Below, piece by piece: positions 27,801 through 37,047 of a DNA stretch of 64,000 nt. Positions within the stretch are counted from its first letter, which is position 1, and each line of letters starts with the position of its first letter. The stretch comes from an uncultured Mucispirillum sp. GTDB lineage: Bacteria > Chrysiogenota > Deferribacteres > Deferribacterales > Mucispirillaceae. The position numbers were made by a program, and so were the translations under genes. Location: NCBI GenBank assembly GCA_944326705.1, contig CALVEY010000005.1, forward strand, positions 31,952-95,951, in the 5' to 3' direction. The notes under the pieces are model-generated. The model had not been told where the DNA came from and made no database searches. It was given only the letters and a program-made list of their open reading frames with translations.

Positions 27801-28703
27801 TTAATTTTTTGTTCTTTCTTCTGATTTTGCAAGCATCCAGTATGTAACACCTAATACTAAAATACCGCCAAGCATAAGTATCATAGTCTTTGTATTGCTT
27901 GCATCATGTTTCAATGTCATAATTAATACTTCACGAATAAAGGCAATCAACACTACACCAACAAATATGCTTATCTTAAACTTATCCCCTTTCAGCATTT
28001 GTATTTCTGAGTTTATAAGCTCTATTAATACCCATAAAACAAGCAGTGAACCTAATGCAGTAACAAATAACTTATCTGGTTCAACTCCCTTTAAATCCCA
28101 CAGGCTCCATATAAAAAATCCAACACCTGCAATAGTCATTATCATTAAAAATACAAGCAGCATAGAATGAGTAACAAGAGATGCTTTTTCTGCCCATACA
28201 AGTATTTTATTTTTCATTTTTGATGTATGGCTTGTAGATTTATCTCTTGGAATATAAGTATTCATAGTAACATATATTGCTGCATTTATCACTTTTGTAT
28301 ATGCCTTTAATATACCTTTATAATCCCATTCACATTCGCTTATTTCTATAAGTTTATTTTGAAACCATATACGGATAAAGCTGAAAAGTTCAGCAATTCG
28401 TTCCCCAGAAAAAGCTCCTTTTGGCACCTGCTGCAGATTAAATTCACTTACAAATTCACTAAAAGAGCCATTCAGCCTGCCAGAAATAACTGCATTATAC
28501 CAGCTTAATAGTTTTTCTGTATTTAATTTATCTAAAATATTTCCATATTCTGACATAAATAATGAATCTTTTTGAAGATATGATAATACATCTTTTACAA
28601 AAGCTGTCTCAAACTGCTGCATCTGCTCTTTAATAGATAGAACATATTCCATATCTGATTCAGCAAAATCAAATCTTTCTAAAATTTCAGTATAATATAC
28701 CAT
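27801..28703 (-). CDS. Membrane protein with C-terminal PsiE-like domain
   Basis: The first 155 or so residues are soluble and helical. Residues about 175-295 hold four membrane segments with the PsiE-type stretch ELINSEIQMLKGDKFKISIFVG followed by AFIREVLI. PsiE is a poorly understood phosphate-starvation-inducible membrane protein. The N-terminal helices (YLQKDSLFMSEYGN, LLSWYNAVISGRL) loosely recall a globin-coupled sensor fold, but I do not see the expected proximal His, so that is only a suggestion. It could be a sensor; no function is claimed. Confidence 0.65.
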   Translation of the reverse strand: MVYYTEILERFDFAESDMEYVLSIKEQMQQFETAFVKDVLSYLQKDSLFMSEYGNILDKLNTEKLLSWYNAVISGRLNGSFSEFVSEFNLQQVPKGAFSGERIAELFSFIRIWFQNKLIEISECEWDYKGILKAYTKVINAAIYVTMNTYIPRDKSTSHTSKMKNKILVWAEKASLVTHSMLLVFLMIMTIAGVGFFIWSLWDLKGVEPDKLFVTALGSLLVLWVLIELINSEIQMLKGDKFKISIFVGVVLIAFIREVLIMTLKHDASNTKTMILMLGGILVLGVTYWMLAKSEERTKN

Positions 28704-28811
28704 TATATTTTTACTCCAAAAACCAGTTTATATATTTTAATTTTAAATATTAAAATTTTCAGTATATACAATTTTATTAAAATAGTATCATTAAAAATTA
28801 ATACACTGCAT

Positions 28812-28841
28812 TAAAAAACATCAGCCCGCATAAGCGGGCTG
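28812..28841 (-). terminator. Intrinsic terminator of the thioesterase-glgP unit
   Basis: Perfect arms CAGCCCGC and GCGGGCTG (28822-28829 and 28834-28841) around a 4-base loop are followed on the minus strand by ATGTTTTTT, just past the thioesterase stop codon. Confidence 0.85.
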
Positions 28842-28861
28842 AATTAATAATTATATTTAAT

Positions 28862-29365
28862 TTATAACTTACAGTATTTAACTGCCTTAGGGTGATACGT
28901 CAGCTCATCTAAAAAGGAAAGATGCGGTATCGTTTCTGCCATTTTTTCTTTAGATGTAGGGAAGAAAAGCCCTTTGGAAGCAGTAATTATTTTACCGTCC
29001 ATATCAGTAATCTTACCCTTTGTAGAAAACATACCACCACGCTCTGCCCCAACAAATTCTGCTGTTAAAAGTAACGGCTCACCAATAGGTGCATTTCTTT
29101 TATAGGTAACACTTAATTCTCTAGTAAAGAGAAATGTTTCTATATCAGAAAATATAAAGGCAGACCAGCCCATAGCTTCATCAAGTATTGATGACAACAC
29201 ACCACCATGAGTTATATGGGGAAAACTGTTAAAGTGTGGTGCAAAATTTAAGTCAACTTTAACACTGTTATCCTGCACATAAAACTGCACCTGCAGACCA
29301 TGAACATTATTATGACCGCATACAAAACAGCCATCAGAATATGGCAGATATAATTTTTCACTCAT
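28862..29365 (-). CDS. PaaI-like hotdog thioesterase
   Basis: This 167-residue cytoplasmic protein has the 4HBT hotdog signature HITHGGVLSSILDEAMGW, which holds the catalytic acidic residue on the central helix, and an N-terminal CFVCGHNNVHGLQ block typical of one PaaI subgroup. Such enzymes hydrolyse acyl-CoA thioesters. The start lies one base after the glgP stop, so they are co-transcribed, although no metabolic link is obvious. Confidence 0.85.
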   Translation of the reverse strand: MSEKLYLPYSDGCFVCGHNNVHGLQVQFYVQDNSVKVDLNFAPHFNSFPHITHGGVLSSILDEAMGWSAFIFSDIETFLFTRELSVTYKRNAPIGEPLLLTAEFVGAERGGMFSTKGKITDMDGKIITASKGLFFPTSKEKMAETIPHLSFLDELTYHPKAVKYCKL

Positions 29366-29366
29366 A

Positions 29367-31904
29367 TTACGCCCATTTAGCTTTATTTAATTCAAATGGA
29401 TTTTTTAAGAACCTGTGGAAAGGTGTTACTAAAAATCCAACTTTTAATTTACCAGAACGAGTTAAAGTGTATGATGCACTAAACATATCGCTGTTTTTTT
29501 CCTGGTTTAAGCGGATAAATTCAGGGTCTTTTAAGCTGCCGCTTTCGCCATCATATTCAACAACAGCAAATACACCTAAATGCTCAGCAGCTGTTCCGTT
29601 AGTATTAACCTGTGCTTTAAATTTCACTGTTTCTCCAGGAACAAAACCTTTTGGAGCATCTACTTCTGAGCTGATAAATGATACGCCGTCCCATCTGTCT
29701 AATATTTGGTTATGCCAGTCAAGATATTTTTTAGCTTCTTCATAGTTATTTGCATTAAATTCTTTCTGCAGTTCATGAAGCGGCACATAATACTGGTCAG
29801 CATAGTCCATTAACATTCTTGATGTGTTAAAGTAGCTTGGCACTGTTCTTAAGTTTTCTTTAACCATTTTCAGCCATTCTCTAGGCATACCAGATTTATC
29901 TTTTGCATAGAAAACAGGAATAATATCTTTTTCAAGAGTATTATAAATTTCCATACTTTCCACATAGTCTTGATAGCCGCTGTCTGGGTATTCTTCACCA
30001 GCACCGATTGCCCAGCCATTTTTAGCATTAAAGCCTTCATCCCACCAGCCGTCTAAAATAGATAAGTTTAATGCACCGTTGGCACTGGCTTTCATACCAG
30101 ATGTACCAGATGCTTCCATAGGTCTGCGTGGGTTATTAAGCCATATATCTACACCGCGAGTCATATAGCGTGCTACTTCTATATCATAGTCTTCAATAAA
30201 TACTATATGTTTGCGGAATTCCGGTTTTTTAGCTATATGAATAATTTTTTTGATAATTTCTTTACCTTCATTATCTTTTGGGTGAGCTTTACCAGCAATA
30301 ATAAACTGAATAGGTCTTTCTGGATTGCTGAAAAGTCTTTTTAACCTTTCTTCGTCCATAAATAAAAGATAGCCGCGTTTATATGTAGCAAATCTTCTTG
30401 CAAAGCCTATAGTTAAAGCGTTAGGGTTTAAAATATCTTCTGCTGCTAATAATTCGCTTGCACTGCCGCCATTTTTACGGATAGTTTCTTTTGTAGTCCT
30501 GCGGATAAATGATACAAGGCGCTCTCTTTGGTTGCGTTTCATATCAAATAAAACATTATCAGGAATATTATTAACTTTTTCCCATATATCAAAATCATAA
30601 GGCTTAGACGCCCAGTCTTCTGATACATAGCGAGAAAGCATATTTTTCATTTCACTGGACATAAATGTTGGAAGATGCACACCATTTGTAATATGACCTA
30701 TTGGCACTTGTGATAAAATAGCCTGAGACCACATAGAGTGGAACATTTCTCTGCTGACTTCACCATGAAGTTTACTTACACCATTTCTATAAGTAGAAAG
30801 GTTGATACCACATACTGCCATATTAAATGGTTCATTAGTATTGCTTCTATCTTTTCTGCCAAAGCTCATAAGCATATTTAAGTTAATACCTACAGGCTCA
30901 TAAATACCGCTTAAATATTGTTTAATTTGCTCAATACTAAAAACATCAAACCCTGCAGGAACAGGTGTATGTGTAGTAAAAAGAGTGCTTTTACGAACAA
31001 TTTCTGTTGCAAGGCGGAAATCTATACCCTGCTCTATAAGCTGTTTTAAACGCTCAATAGAAACAAATGCAGGGTGACCTTCGTTTAAATGATAAACTGT
31101 TGGCTGTAAGCCCATTGCAGCTAATGCTCTAACACCAGCTACACCAAGGACAATTTCCTGACGGATACGCATATTGCTGTCGCCGTCATAAAGTTTACCT
31201 GTAATAATTCTATCATCTGGGTGGTTCTCTGGAACATCAGTATCTAAAAGAACTATTTCCATTAAACCTACTTTTAATTTCCACACTCTGATTTTAACAT
31301 CTCTTTCACCGATTTTCATTTCAAGAGTGATTTCTTTGCCGTTTTTATCTTCTGCTCTTGTAAGAGGCATAAGATAAAATTCGTTATATGGATAGCGTTC
31401 CTGCTGCCAGCCGTCTGAGCTCATATACTGGTGAAAATAACCATTTCTATAAAGAAGACCAACTGCTACAAGCGGTATGCCCATATCAGAAGTTGATTTA
31501 CAATGGTCGCCAGATAAAATACCTAAGCCGCCAGAATAAAGCTGAACAGATTCATGTATACCATACTCTGCAGAAAAATAAGCAACAAGCATATCTGATG
31601 CGTCTTTATGGGCTTTAGTAAACCAGCGAGGCAGTGACATATACTGTTGAAAATCATCGTATACATCATTTAAGCTTGCCATAAACACATCATCATCCAT
31701 TAAGCGTTTACAGTCGTCCATAGTAAGTGCTGAAATAACAGCAAGTGGATTATGCTCAGATTCTTCCCAGAGTTTTTCATTAATATTTTTATAAAGAGCT
31801 GTTGCAGGAGAATTCCATGCAAACCAAAGATTATAAGCCATTGTTTCCAACGGTTTCAGCTCTGCAGGGAGCTGCACTTTCACTTCATACTCACGAATAT
31901 TCAT
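29367..31904 (-). CDS. glgP: Alpha-glucan (glycogen) phosphorylase, DUF3417 type
   Basis: The enzyme releases glucose-1-phosphate from glycogen or maltodextrins using PLP. It belongs to the 840-850-residue branch with an N-terminal DUF3417 domain (ETMAYNLWFAWNSPATALY). The phosphorylase core shows YFSAEYGIHES, LYSGGLGILSGDH, NEGHPAFV and the PLP-lysine region EASGTSGMKASANGALN. It is complete at 845 residues. No other glycogen genes are in the window. Confidence 0.95.
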   Translation of the reverse strand: MNIREYEVKVQLPAELKPLETMAYNLWFAWNSPATALYKNINEKLWEESEHNPLAVISALTMDDCKRLMDDDVFMASLNDVYDDFQQYMSLPRWFTKAHKDASDMLVAYFSAEYGIHESVQLYSGGLGILSGDHCKSTSDMGIPLVAVGLLYRNGYFHQYMSSDGWQQERYPYNEFYLMPLTRAEDKNGKEITLEMKIGERDVKIRVWKLKVGLMEIVLLDTDVPENHPDDRIITGKLYDGDSNMRIRQEIVLGVAGVRALAAMGLQPTVYHLNEGHPAFVSIERLKQLIEQGIDFRLATEIVRKSTLFTTHTPVPAGFDVFSIEQIKQYLSGIYEPVGINLNMLMSFGRKDRSNTNEPFNMAVCGINLSTYRNGVSKLHGEVSREMFHSMWSQAILSQVPIGHITNGVHLPTFMSSEMKNMLSRYVSEDWASKPYDFDIWEKVNNIPDNVLFDMKRNQRERLVSFIRRTTKETIRKNGGSASELLAAEDILNPNALTIGFARRFATYKRGYLLFMDEERLKRLFSNPERPIQFIIAGKAHPKDNEGKEIIKKIIHIAKKPEFRKHIVFIEDYDIEVARYMTRGVDIWLNNPRRPMEASGTSGMKASANGALNLSILDGWWDEGFNAKNGWAIGAGEEYPDSGYQDYVESMEIYNTLEKDIIPVFYAKDKSGMPREWLKMVKENLRTVPSYFNTSRMLMDYADQYYVPLHELQKEFNANNYEEAKKYLDWHNQILDRWDGVSFISSEVDAPKGFVPGETVKFKAQVNTNGTAAEHLGVFAVVEYDGESGSLKDPEFIRLNQEKNSDMFSASYTLTRSGKLKVGFLVTPFHRFLKNPFELNKAKWA

Positions 31905-31939
31905 TCTTCCTCCATATTTCGCAATTTATATTATTTTAT

Positions 31940-32374
31940 TTATTTACCTGTATGACCAAAACCACCTGCACCTCTTACAGTTTCTGATAAAGATGAAGTG
32001 ATTTGAAATTCTGCTCTGCTGTATTTTGATATAACAAGCTGAGCTATTCTATCCCCTTTTTTATATGTAAAAGGCTCGCTGCCGTGGTTTATCATAATAA
32101 CACCTATTTCTCCGCGGTAGTCGCTGTCAATTGTGCCAGGACTGTTAAGCATAGTAATGCCGTGTTTTAAAGCTAAACCACTTCTTGGTCTAACCTGAGC
32201 CTCATACCCTATTGGCAGTTCTATAAAAACACCTGTTTTTACAAGCCTTCTTTCTCCAGGGTTTAATACACCATCTTCTTTTGACTTTAAATCAGCACCA
32301 CTTGCGCCAGCTGTTTCATAAGATGGTATTAAATAATCTTCTTCTGCTATTATATTTATATTTACAATATCCAT
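31940..32374 (-). CDS. dut: dUTP diphosphatase
   Basis: The enzyme hydrolyses dUTP to dUMP and pyrophosphate, keeping uracil out of DNA. All five motifs are present: [45 protein letters not shown] and the C-terminal [11 protein letters not shown] arm. At 144 residues it is a standard trimeric dUTPase. Together with the dCMP deaminase at 145 it indicates two dUMP sources. Confidence 0.96.
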   Translation of the reverse strand: MDIVNINIIAEEDYLIPSYETAGASGADLKSKEDGVLNPGERRLVKTGVFIELPIGYEAQVRPRSGLALKHGITMLNSPGTIDSDYRGEIGVIMINHGSEPFTYKKGDRIAQLVISKYSRAEFQITSSLSETVRGAGGFGHTGK

Positions 32375-32462
32375 TTATCATCCATTATGCTTTTTAAATC
32401 AATTAAAGTGTATTATCTAGCATATTTATAAAAAAATCAAGTAAATTAATACAAAAAATGTA

Positions 32463-32490
32463 TTGTTTTTAAAAAAATATAAGTTATAAT
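32463..32490 (+). promoter_or_regulatory. Promoter of the META-domain lipoprotein gene
   Basis: TTGTTT (32463-32468) and a perfect TATAAT (32485-32490) are 16 bases apart, with the ATG about 30 bases downstream and GAGG as the ribosome-binding site. Confidence 0.6.
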
Positions 32491-32517
32491 TAACTTATTA
32501 TGAATATGAGGTAAAAA

Positions 32518-32895
32518 ATGAAAAAAATTATTATCTTACTGCTTACACTGCTTACTGCTGCAGCCTGCCAAAGCAGAATGGATGTTACAGGTGAATTAAA
32601 AAAAGCTAACGGCAAAGTATATCACCTAACTGCACCATACAAAAATACAGAAATAACTATCACTTTTTCTGGAAACAGCTTCAGTGGATTTGCTGGGGTT
32701 AATAATTATTTTGGCAGTATTGAAATAAAAGATAACCGGATAATTATTAAAGATATTGGCAGAACTCGTATGGCTGGTCCTAAAAAAATGATGGATATAG
32801 AAGAAGATTATATAAAAAGCCTTCAAGCATCAAACAAAATAAATTTAAGAGATAAAGAATTAAGAATTGGTAATATGAAATTTATTGAAAAATAG
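32518..32895 (+). CDS. META-domain lipoprotein (HslJ-like)
   Basis: A lipoprotein signal ends in LLTAAACQ. The rest is a META/HslJ-like domain, recognisable from FSGFAGVNNYFGSIEI, DIGRTRMAGPKKMMDIEEDY and the C-terminal LRIGNMKF. Escherichia coli HslJ is an outer-membrane lipoprotein tied to novobiocin resistance and heat shock. The usual conserved Cys of the domain (GCN) is replaced by Val in AGVNNYFG. At 125 residues it is a single-domain member. Confidence 0.8.
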   Translation: MKKIIILLLTLLTAAACQSRMDVTGELKKANGKVYHLTAPYKNTEITITFSGNSFSGFAGVNNYFGSIEIKDNRIIIKDIGRTRMAGPKKMMDIEEDYIKSLQASNKINLRDKELRIGNMKFIEK

Positions 32896-32962
32896 TTTCA
32901 GGTTTAACTAAATAAATTATTTAATAATTACAATAAATTATATTTTTTAATATATATTTTTA

Positions 32963-32991
32963 TTGACATCAATTATCGTTTTATTTATATT
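32963..32991 (+). promoter_or_regulatory. Strong promoter of the Tat protein-ferredoxin operon
   Basis: A perfect TTGACA (32963-32968), 17-base spacer and TATATT (32986-32991) precede the gene at 33021. The spacer and flank hold two GATAAT-like inverted hexamers, a weak hint of a Fur-type operator; that part is only suggestive. Confidence 0.75.
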
Positions 32992-33020
32992 ATCTCTATA
33001 AAATACCATAGGGGGATAAT

Positions 33021-33521
33021 ATGAATATAAGTAGAAGAAATTTTATGAAAGCTGTTACTATATCAGCATTTTCATTGGCTGCATTATTATCTGTAAGTAT
33101 TAATGACAGCTATGCAAATGAAAGCAAAAAAGTAGCACTGCATGGTAATAGTGCCACATTAAACCTTGCTATTCAAAGCCATGATAAAACTAAAAAGATA
33201 ATATCACAAGATATATCTATTATTAAATACAACAATAAAGATATATCTGTAAATGCTGATGAAAACTTTATTTTAAATAATGGTAAAGATGTACTTGCTG
33301 CAAAATCTTATGATTATTTACAAATCAGTCCATCACAAAGTAAAATGGACAGCCTTAATATTAAAATTGGAGATATTAATATTAGCTATGAAAAAGATTA
33401 TGCATTAATTAGTAAGAATGGTAATAAAATAAAAGTAGAAAATATGGCTCAATATAATTATAAAACTGGTATCGTTTTTATTACTAATAAAGACGGTTCA
33501 AGAAAAGAAGTAGTGCTATGA
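33021..33521 (+). CDS. Tat-exported protein of unknown function
   Basis: The N-terminus SRRNFMK followed by a hydrophobic stretch and SYANE is a convincing twin-arginine signal. The mature part of about 130 residues is Lys/Asn/Ser-rich, predicted mostly beta, and has no cysteine or obvious metal site. I recognise no family. It overlaps the ferredoxin gene by four bases and has a strong promoter and a GGGGG ribosome-binding site, so the pair is a real operon. Export folded via Tat without an evident cofactor is unusual. Confidence 0.75.
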   Translation: MNISRRNFMKAVTISAFSLAALLSVSINDSYANESKKVALHGNSATLNLAIQSHDKTKKIISQDISIIKYNNKDISVNADENFILNNGKDVLAAKSYDYLQISPSQSKMDSLNIKIGDINISYEKDYALISKNGNKIKVENMAQYNYKTGIVFITNKDGSRKEVVL

Positions 33522-33721
33522 AAAGCAATCAATGTAGTGATGGAAAATATTATATAATATGTGACTTATGTATTAACTGTGGTTTATGTGAAAGTGCTTG
33601 CCCAGTAAATGCTATTCGTAGCAGTGATTTTTGTTATAAAATAGACAGCAGTAAATGTGTTTGTTGTGGTGCATGTGCTGATGCTTGCCCAGCTGCAGCT
33701 ATTATGATATCAATATTTTAA
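33518..33721 (+). CDS. 2[4Fe-4S] ferredoxin
   Basis: This small cytoplasmic electron carrier of 67 residues has two CxxCxxCxxxCP cluster motifs, C18-C21-C24-C28 and C47-C50-C53-C57. Four extra cysteines (C6, C15, C39, C49) are unusual for a clostridial-type ferredoxin. Its ATG overlaps the stop of the Tat protein gene (ATGA), so the two are coupled. It may be the electron donor for an enzyme connected to the exported partner, but the partner is unknown. Confidence 0.9.
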   Translation: MKSNQCSDGKYYIICDLCINCGLCESACPVNAIRSSDFCYKIDSSKCVCCGACADACPAAAIMISIF

Positions 33722-33832
33722 CAGTTATAACCAATATATCAAACACAAAGCATTTATAAATGTTTTATGTATAAAAATAATAAGCTGTAAGTAAAGATTT
33801 ATAACAAAAATTTGAAATGGCAAATAGATATA

Positions 33833-33858
33833 AACCCCTGCAGCAGCAGGGGTTTTAT
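33833..33858. terminator. Terminator between ferredoxin and pnp genes
   Basis: CCCCTGC and GCAGGGG pair across a short loop and are followed on the plus strand by TTTTATTT, which ends the ferredoxin operon. On the minus strand only a weak T-rich tail follows, so for pnp it may be less efficient. Confidence 0.75.
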
Positions 33859-33861
33859 TTA

Positions 33862-36003
33862 TTAATTTTCTTCAGTTTTTTCTGCTTTTTCTGGTTTTGG
33901 TAAAAGTGCTTTTCTTGAAAGCTCCATTCTGCCGTTTCTGTCTTTACCCATATACATAACATCTACTTTATCGCCTACTTTTAAGTAGTCAGCAATAGAT
34001 GGTATTCTTTCATGAGCATATTGAGAAACATGTAAAAGACCTTCAAGCCCTGGAAGTATCTCCACAAATGCACCGTATTCCATAACTTTTTTAACAGTTG
34101 CAGTATAAGTTTTACCAACAACAGCTTCAGCAATAGTTGCTTCAATCATATTAACAGCATTATCAATAGCTGCCTGATTTTTGCCAAAAATATTAACAAT
34201 ACCGCCGTCTAATATATCAATGCTTGCTCCTGTTGCTTCTACAATAGCTTTAATATTTTTACCCTGCGGTCCAATTAAAGCACCTGTTTTATCAGGGTTG
34301 ATATTCATTGTAAATACTCTTGGAGCATTAGGATTTAAATCTTTTCTAGGCTCTGGGAGCACTTCTTTATATTTATTTAAAATAAAGAGCCTGCCTTCTT
34401 TTGCCTGAGCTAAGGCTTTTGTTAAAATCTCTTTAGATAAGCCTTTGATTTTAATATCCATTTGCAGAGCAGTAATACCTGTTTCTGTTCCTGCTACTTT
34501 AAAGTCCATATCACCAAGATGGTCTTCAAGACCCATAATGTCTGTTAAGATAACATAGTCGCCATCTTCTTCCATTACTAAGCCCATAGCAACCCCTGCA
34601 ACTGGAGCAGTAATCTGCAGACCTGCATCCATCATAGATAATGCACCGCCGCAAACTGTTGCCATAGATGAAGAACCATTTGATTCTAATATTTCAGAAA
34701 CAACCCTTACTGTGTAAGGAAAACTGCTGTCATTAGGAACAACAGCTGATAAAGCACGCTCAGCTAATGCACCATGGCCGATTTCACGCCTGCCTGGAGC
34801 ACCAATTCTGCCAACTTCACCAACAGAAAATGGAGGGAAGTTATATTGCAGCATGAAAGATTTATTGCTTACGCCTTCAATACTTTCAAGTGTCTGGCTG
34901 TCATTTTTAGAGCCAAGAGTAGCTACAACTAATGCTTGAGTTTCGCCTCTTGTAAAAAGAGCTGAACCGTGAGCCATAGGAAGTACACCTACTTCAATAT
35001 CAATAGGACGGATTTCATCTAATGCTCTGCCGTCTGCCCTTTTGTGAGTTTTAACAAGTGAGTTTCTGAATACTATTTTTTCAACTTCTTTTGCAATATC
35101 TTTATAAATTCCTTTGTTTGCTTCAAACTCATCTTCGCCGCGAGTTTCTAAAACATAGGCCAAATAATCTTCTTTAACCTTGTCAATAGCTTCATAGGAT
35201 TCCAGCTTGCCTTTTACTGCAAAAGCATCTTTAAAAGCTGCACCAAATTTTTCATATGCCTCTTGAACTAAATCTTTCGGTAATGAGAAATCAGTATATT
35301 CCATTTGTGGTTTGCCAATTTCTGCAGCCATTCTTTCCTGAACTTCGACAAGTTTTTTTATCTGCTCATGACCATACTCAAGAGCTTCTATAACTTCTTC
35401 TTCAGTTACGCCGTTCATACCGGCTTCTACCATTGCAATAGCGTCTTTCGTTCCTGCAACAACTATATTCATAGAAAGTTTTTCATGCAGTTCAACTGGT
35501 GGGTTAACAATTAATTCCCCATTCAGCTTACCAATACGAACTCCGCCAACTGCCATACTAAAAGGTATGTCGGAAATCATTAATGCAGCACTAGCAGCAT
35601 TTAAAGCCAGAATATCAGGCAGACCAATGCCATCAGCCGACAAAACTGTAGCCACCACCTGAGTCTCATTACGAAAACCGTCATCAAACAATGGACGCAA
35701 AGGACGGTCAATTAAGCGAGAGATAAGAGTTTCCCTGTCGCTTGGTTTAGTTTCTCTTTTAACATATCCACCCGGAATTTTCCCAACAGAATACATTTTT
35801 TCAACATAGTTAACAGTAAGTGGGAAAAAATCTTGATAAGCCTCAGGTGCTTTACCTGCAACAGCAGTAACTAACACTACTGTGCCACCCTGTTTTATCC
35901 AAATACTTCCGTTAGCCTGTTTTGCTTTCCAACCTGTTTCAAAAATAATAGGCTCAGCACAACCTGGCAAGCTTATTTCATAGGAATGAATATTTTTTTC
36001 CAT
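33862..36003 (-). CDS. pnp: Polyribonucleotide nucleotidyltransferase
   Basis: PNPase degrades RNA phosphorolytically from the 3' end and is part of the degradosome. Two RNase PH domains (about residues 15-215 and 320-540), a KH domain (GALIGPQGKNIKAIVEATG) and a C-terminal S1 domain (VMEYGAFVEILPGLEGLLHVSQ) are in order. Length 713 is normal. It follows rpsO by four bases, the classical arrangement, which in Escherichia coli allows autoregulation in the leader. Confidence 0.97.
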   Translation of the reverse strand: MEKNIHSYEISLPGCAEPIIFETGWKAKQANGSIWIKQGGTVVLVTAVAGKAPEAYQDFFPLTVNYVEKMYSVGKIPGGYVKRETKPSDRETLISRLIDRPLRPLFDDGFRNETQVVATVLSADGIGLPDILALNAASAALMISDIPFSMAVGGVRIGKLNGELIVNPPVELHEKLSMNIVVAGTKDAIAMVEAGMNGVTEEEVIEALEYGHEQIKKLVEVQERMAAEIGKPQMEYTDFSLPKDLVQEAYEKFGAAFKDAFAVKGKLESYEAIDKVKEDYLAYVLETRGEDEFEANKGIYKDIAKEVEKIVFRNSLVKTHKRADGRALDEIRPIDIEVGVLPMAHGSALFTRGETQALVVATLGSKNDSQTLESIEGVSNKSFMLQYNFPPFSVGEVGRIGAPGRREIGHGALAERALSAVVPNDSSFPYTVRVVSEILESNGSSSMATVCGGALSMMDAGLQITAPVAGVAMGLVMEEDGDYVILTDIMGLEDHLGDMDFKVAGTETGITALQMDIKIKGLSKEILTKALAQAKEGRLFILNKYKEVLPEPRKDLNPNAPRVFTMNINPDKTGALIGPQGKNIKAIVEATGASIDILDGGIVNIFGKNQAAIDNAVNMIEATIAEAVVGKTYTATVKKVMEYGAFVEILPGLEGLLHVSQYAHERIPSIADYLKVGDKVDVMYMGKDRNGRMELSRKALLPKPEKAEKTEEN

Positions 36004-36007
36004 TTAA

Positions 36008-36277
36008 TTACTTCCTTATGCCTAATGACTCAATTAACGCACGGTAACGAGGAAAACTTTTCTTTTTAAGATAGTCTAAAAGTTTACGTCTTTTACCAAC
36101 AAGCATAAGTAAACCACGGCGTGAATGGTGGTCTTTTGGATGAGTTTGAAAATGCTCATTTAAGTATTCAATACGTGCAGTAAGTAATGCAACCTGCACT
36201 TCTGGAGAACCTGTATCTCCTTCATGTTGTTTGTAACTGTCAATAACTGACTGTTTCTTTTCTTTATCTATTGCCAT
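36008..36277 (-). CDS. rpsO: 30S ribosomal protein S15
   Basis: The 89-residue S15 binds 16S rRNA early in 30S assembly. The family block [20 protein letters not shown] with [25 protein letters not shown] (key residues D-x-H-S-R-R-G-L) is unmistakable. The ribosome-binding site GGAGG precedes the start, and the gene is paired with pnp. Confidence 0.97.
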   Translation of the reverse strand: MAIDKEKKQSVIDSYKQHEGDTGSPEVQVALLTARIEYLNEHFQTHPKDHHSRRGLLMLVGKRRKLLDYLKKKSFPRYRALIESLGIRK

Positions 36278-36382
36278 CTGGCACCTCCAAAAGTTAAGTA
36301 TATAGCATAGTTATATTTATATTACAAGCATTTTTATAAAAAATAAATATTTTTTCATATTTAATGTGTGGTTTATACTTTT

Positions 36383-36820
36383 TTATTTTAATAATCTGTA
36401 TTTATCTGGTGTATTAGTATATACATCTTTTATTTCATCATTATAATATCCATAAATATGCGCTTTATCATTATCAATATATTTTATTTTTAATGTATAT
36501 TTATATGTTTCTCCTTCTTCTTCGCCTGATATATTAATTAAATATACCTGGCTTTTTTTATCATATTTATGATTTTCTAATGAATATTCTCGTTCAAATA
36601 TACCACCAGTAAAGAATACTTTATTATTTTTACAATCTATATGCCATGTTGTTTCAAAAGCTGGTTCATCAGGATAATCTGCAATTTTATGTATCATTCT
36701 AACATACTCATTATTCTGCTTTTTAAGCATATAAAATTTTTTGCATTCCATATTTTCTTTTCCATTTGCTAAAACATAAACTGGCAACAATAAAAACAGC
36801 AGCACTAATGATTTCTTCAT
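36383..36820 (-). CDS. Secreted protein of unknown function
   Basis: The signal peptide MKKSLVLLFLLLPVYVLANG is followed by about 125 residues that look beta-rich, with two Cys (positions about 26 and 63). I recognise no family; the repeated Tyr and Asp/Glu residues suggest a small beta barrel or lipocalin-like fold, but that is a guess. It stands alone between rpsO and aspA. Confidence 0.7.
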   Translation of the reverse strand: MKKSLVLLFLLLPVYVLANGKENMECKKFYMLKKQNNEYVRMIHKIADYPDEPAFETTWHIDCKNNKVFFTGGIFEREYSLENHKYDKKSQVYLINISGEEEGETYKYTLKIKYIDNDKAHIYGYYNDEIKDVYTNTPDKYRLLK

Positions 36821-36981
36821 AATTTTTTACCTCATAATTTTATAATTATCGTATTTTTTTATGGTTCTATCCTTTATCTAACTATTTTCTGTTATTTTCT
36901 AATAATATATCAATAATACTATGCTGATTTTATATCATTTTTTTTAATACATATCAAGAAAATTAAGATATAGGATTATAT

Positions 36982-37017
36982 AAAACAAAAAAGGAGCAGG
37001 ATAATTTCTGCCCCCTT
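36982..37017 (-). terminator. Intrinsic terminator of aspA
   Basis: The minus strand reads AAGGGGGCAG, an 8-base loop, CTGCTCCTT and a run of T (TTTTTTGTTTT). The stem has one bulged base. It lies about 30 bases past the aspA stop codon. Confidence 0.75.
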
Positions 37018-37047
37018 AGTTAATTATAATGTTATATGAATTATGTT

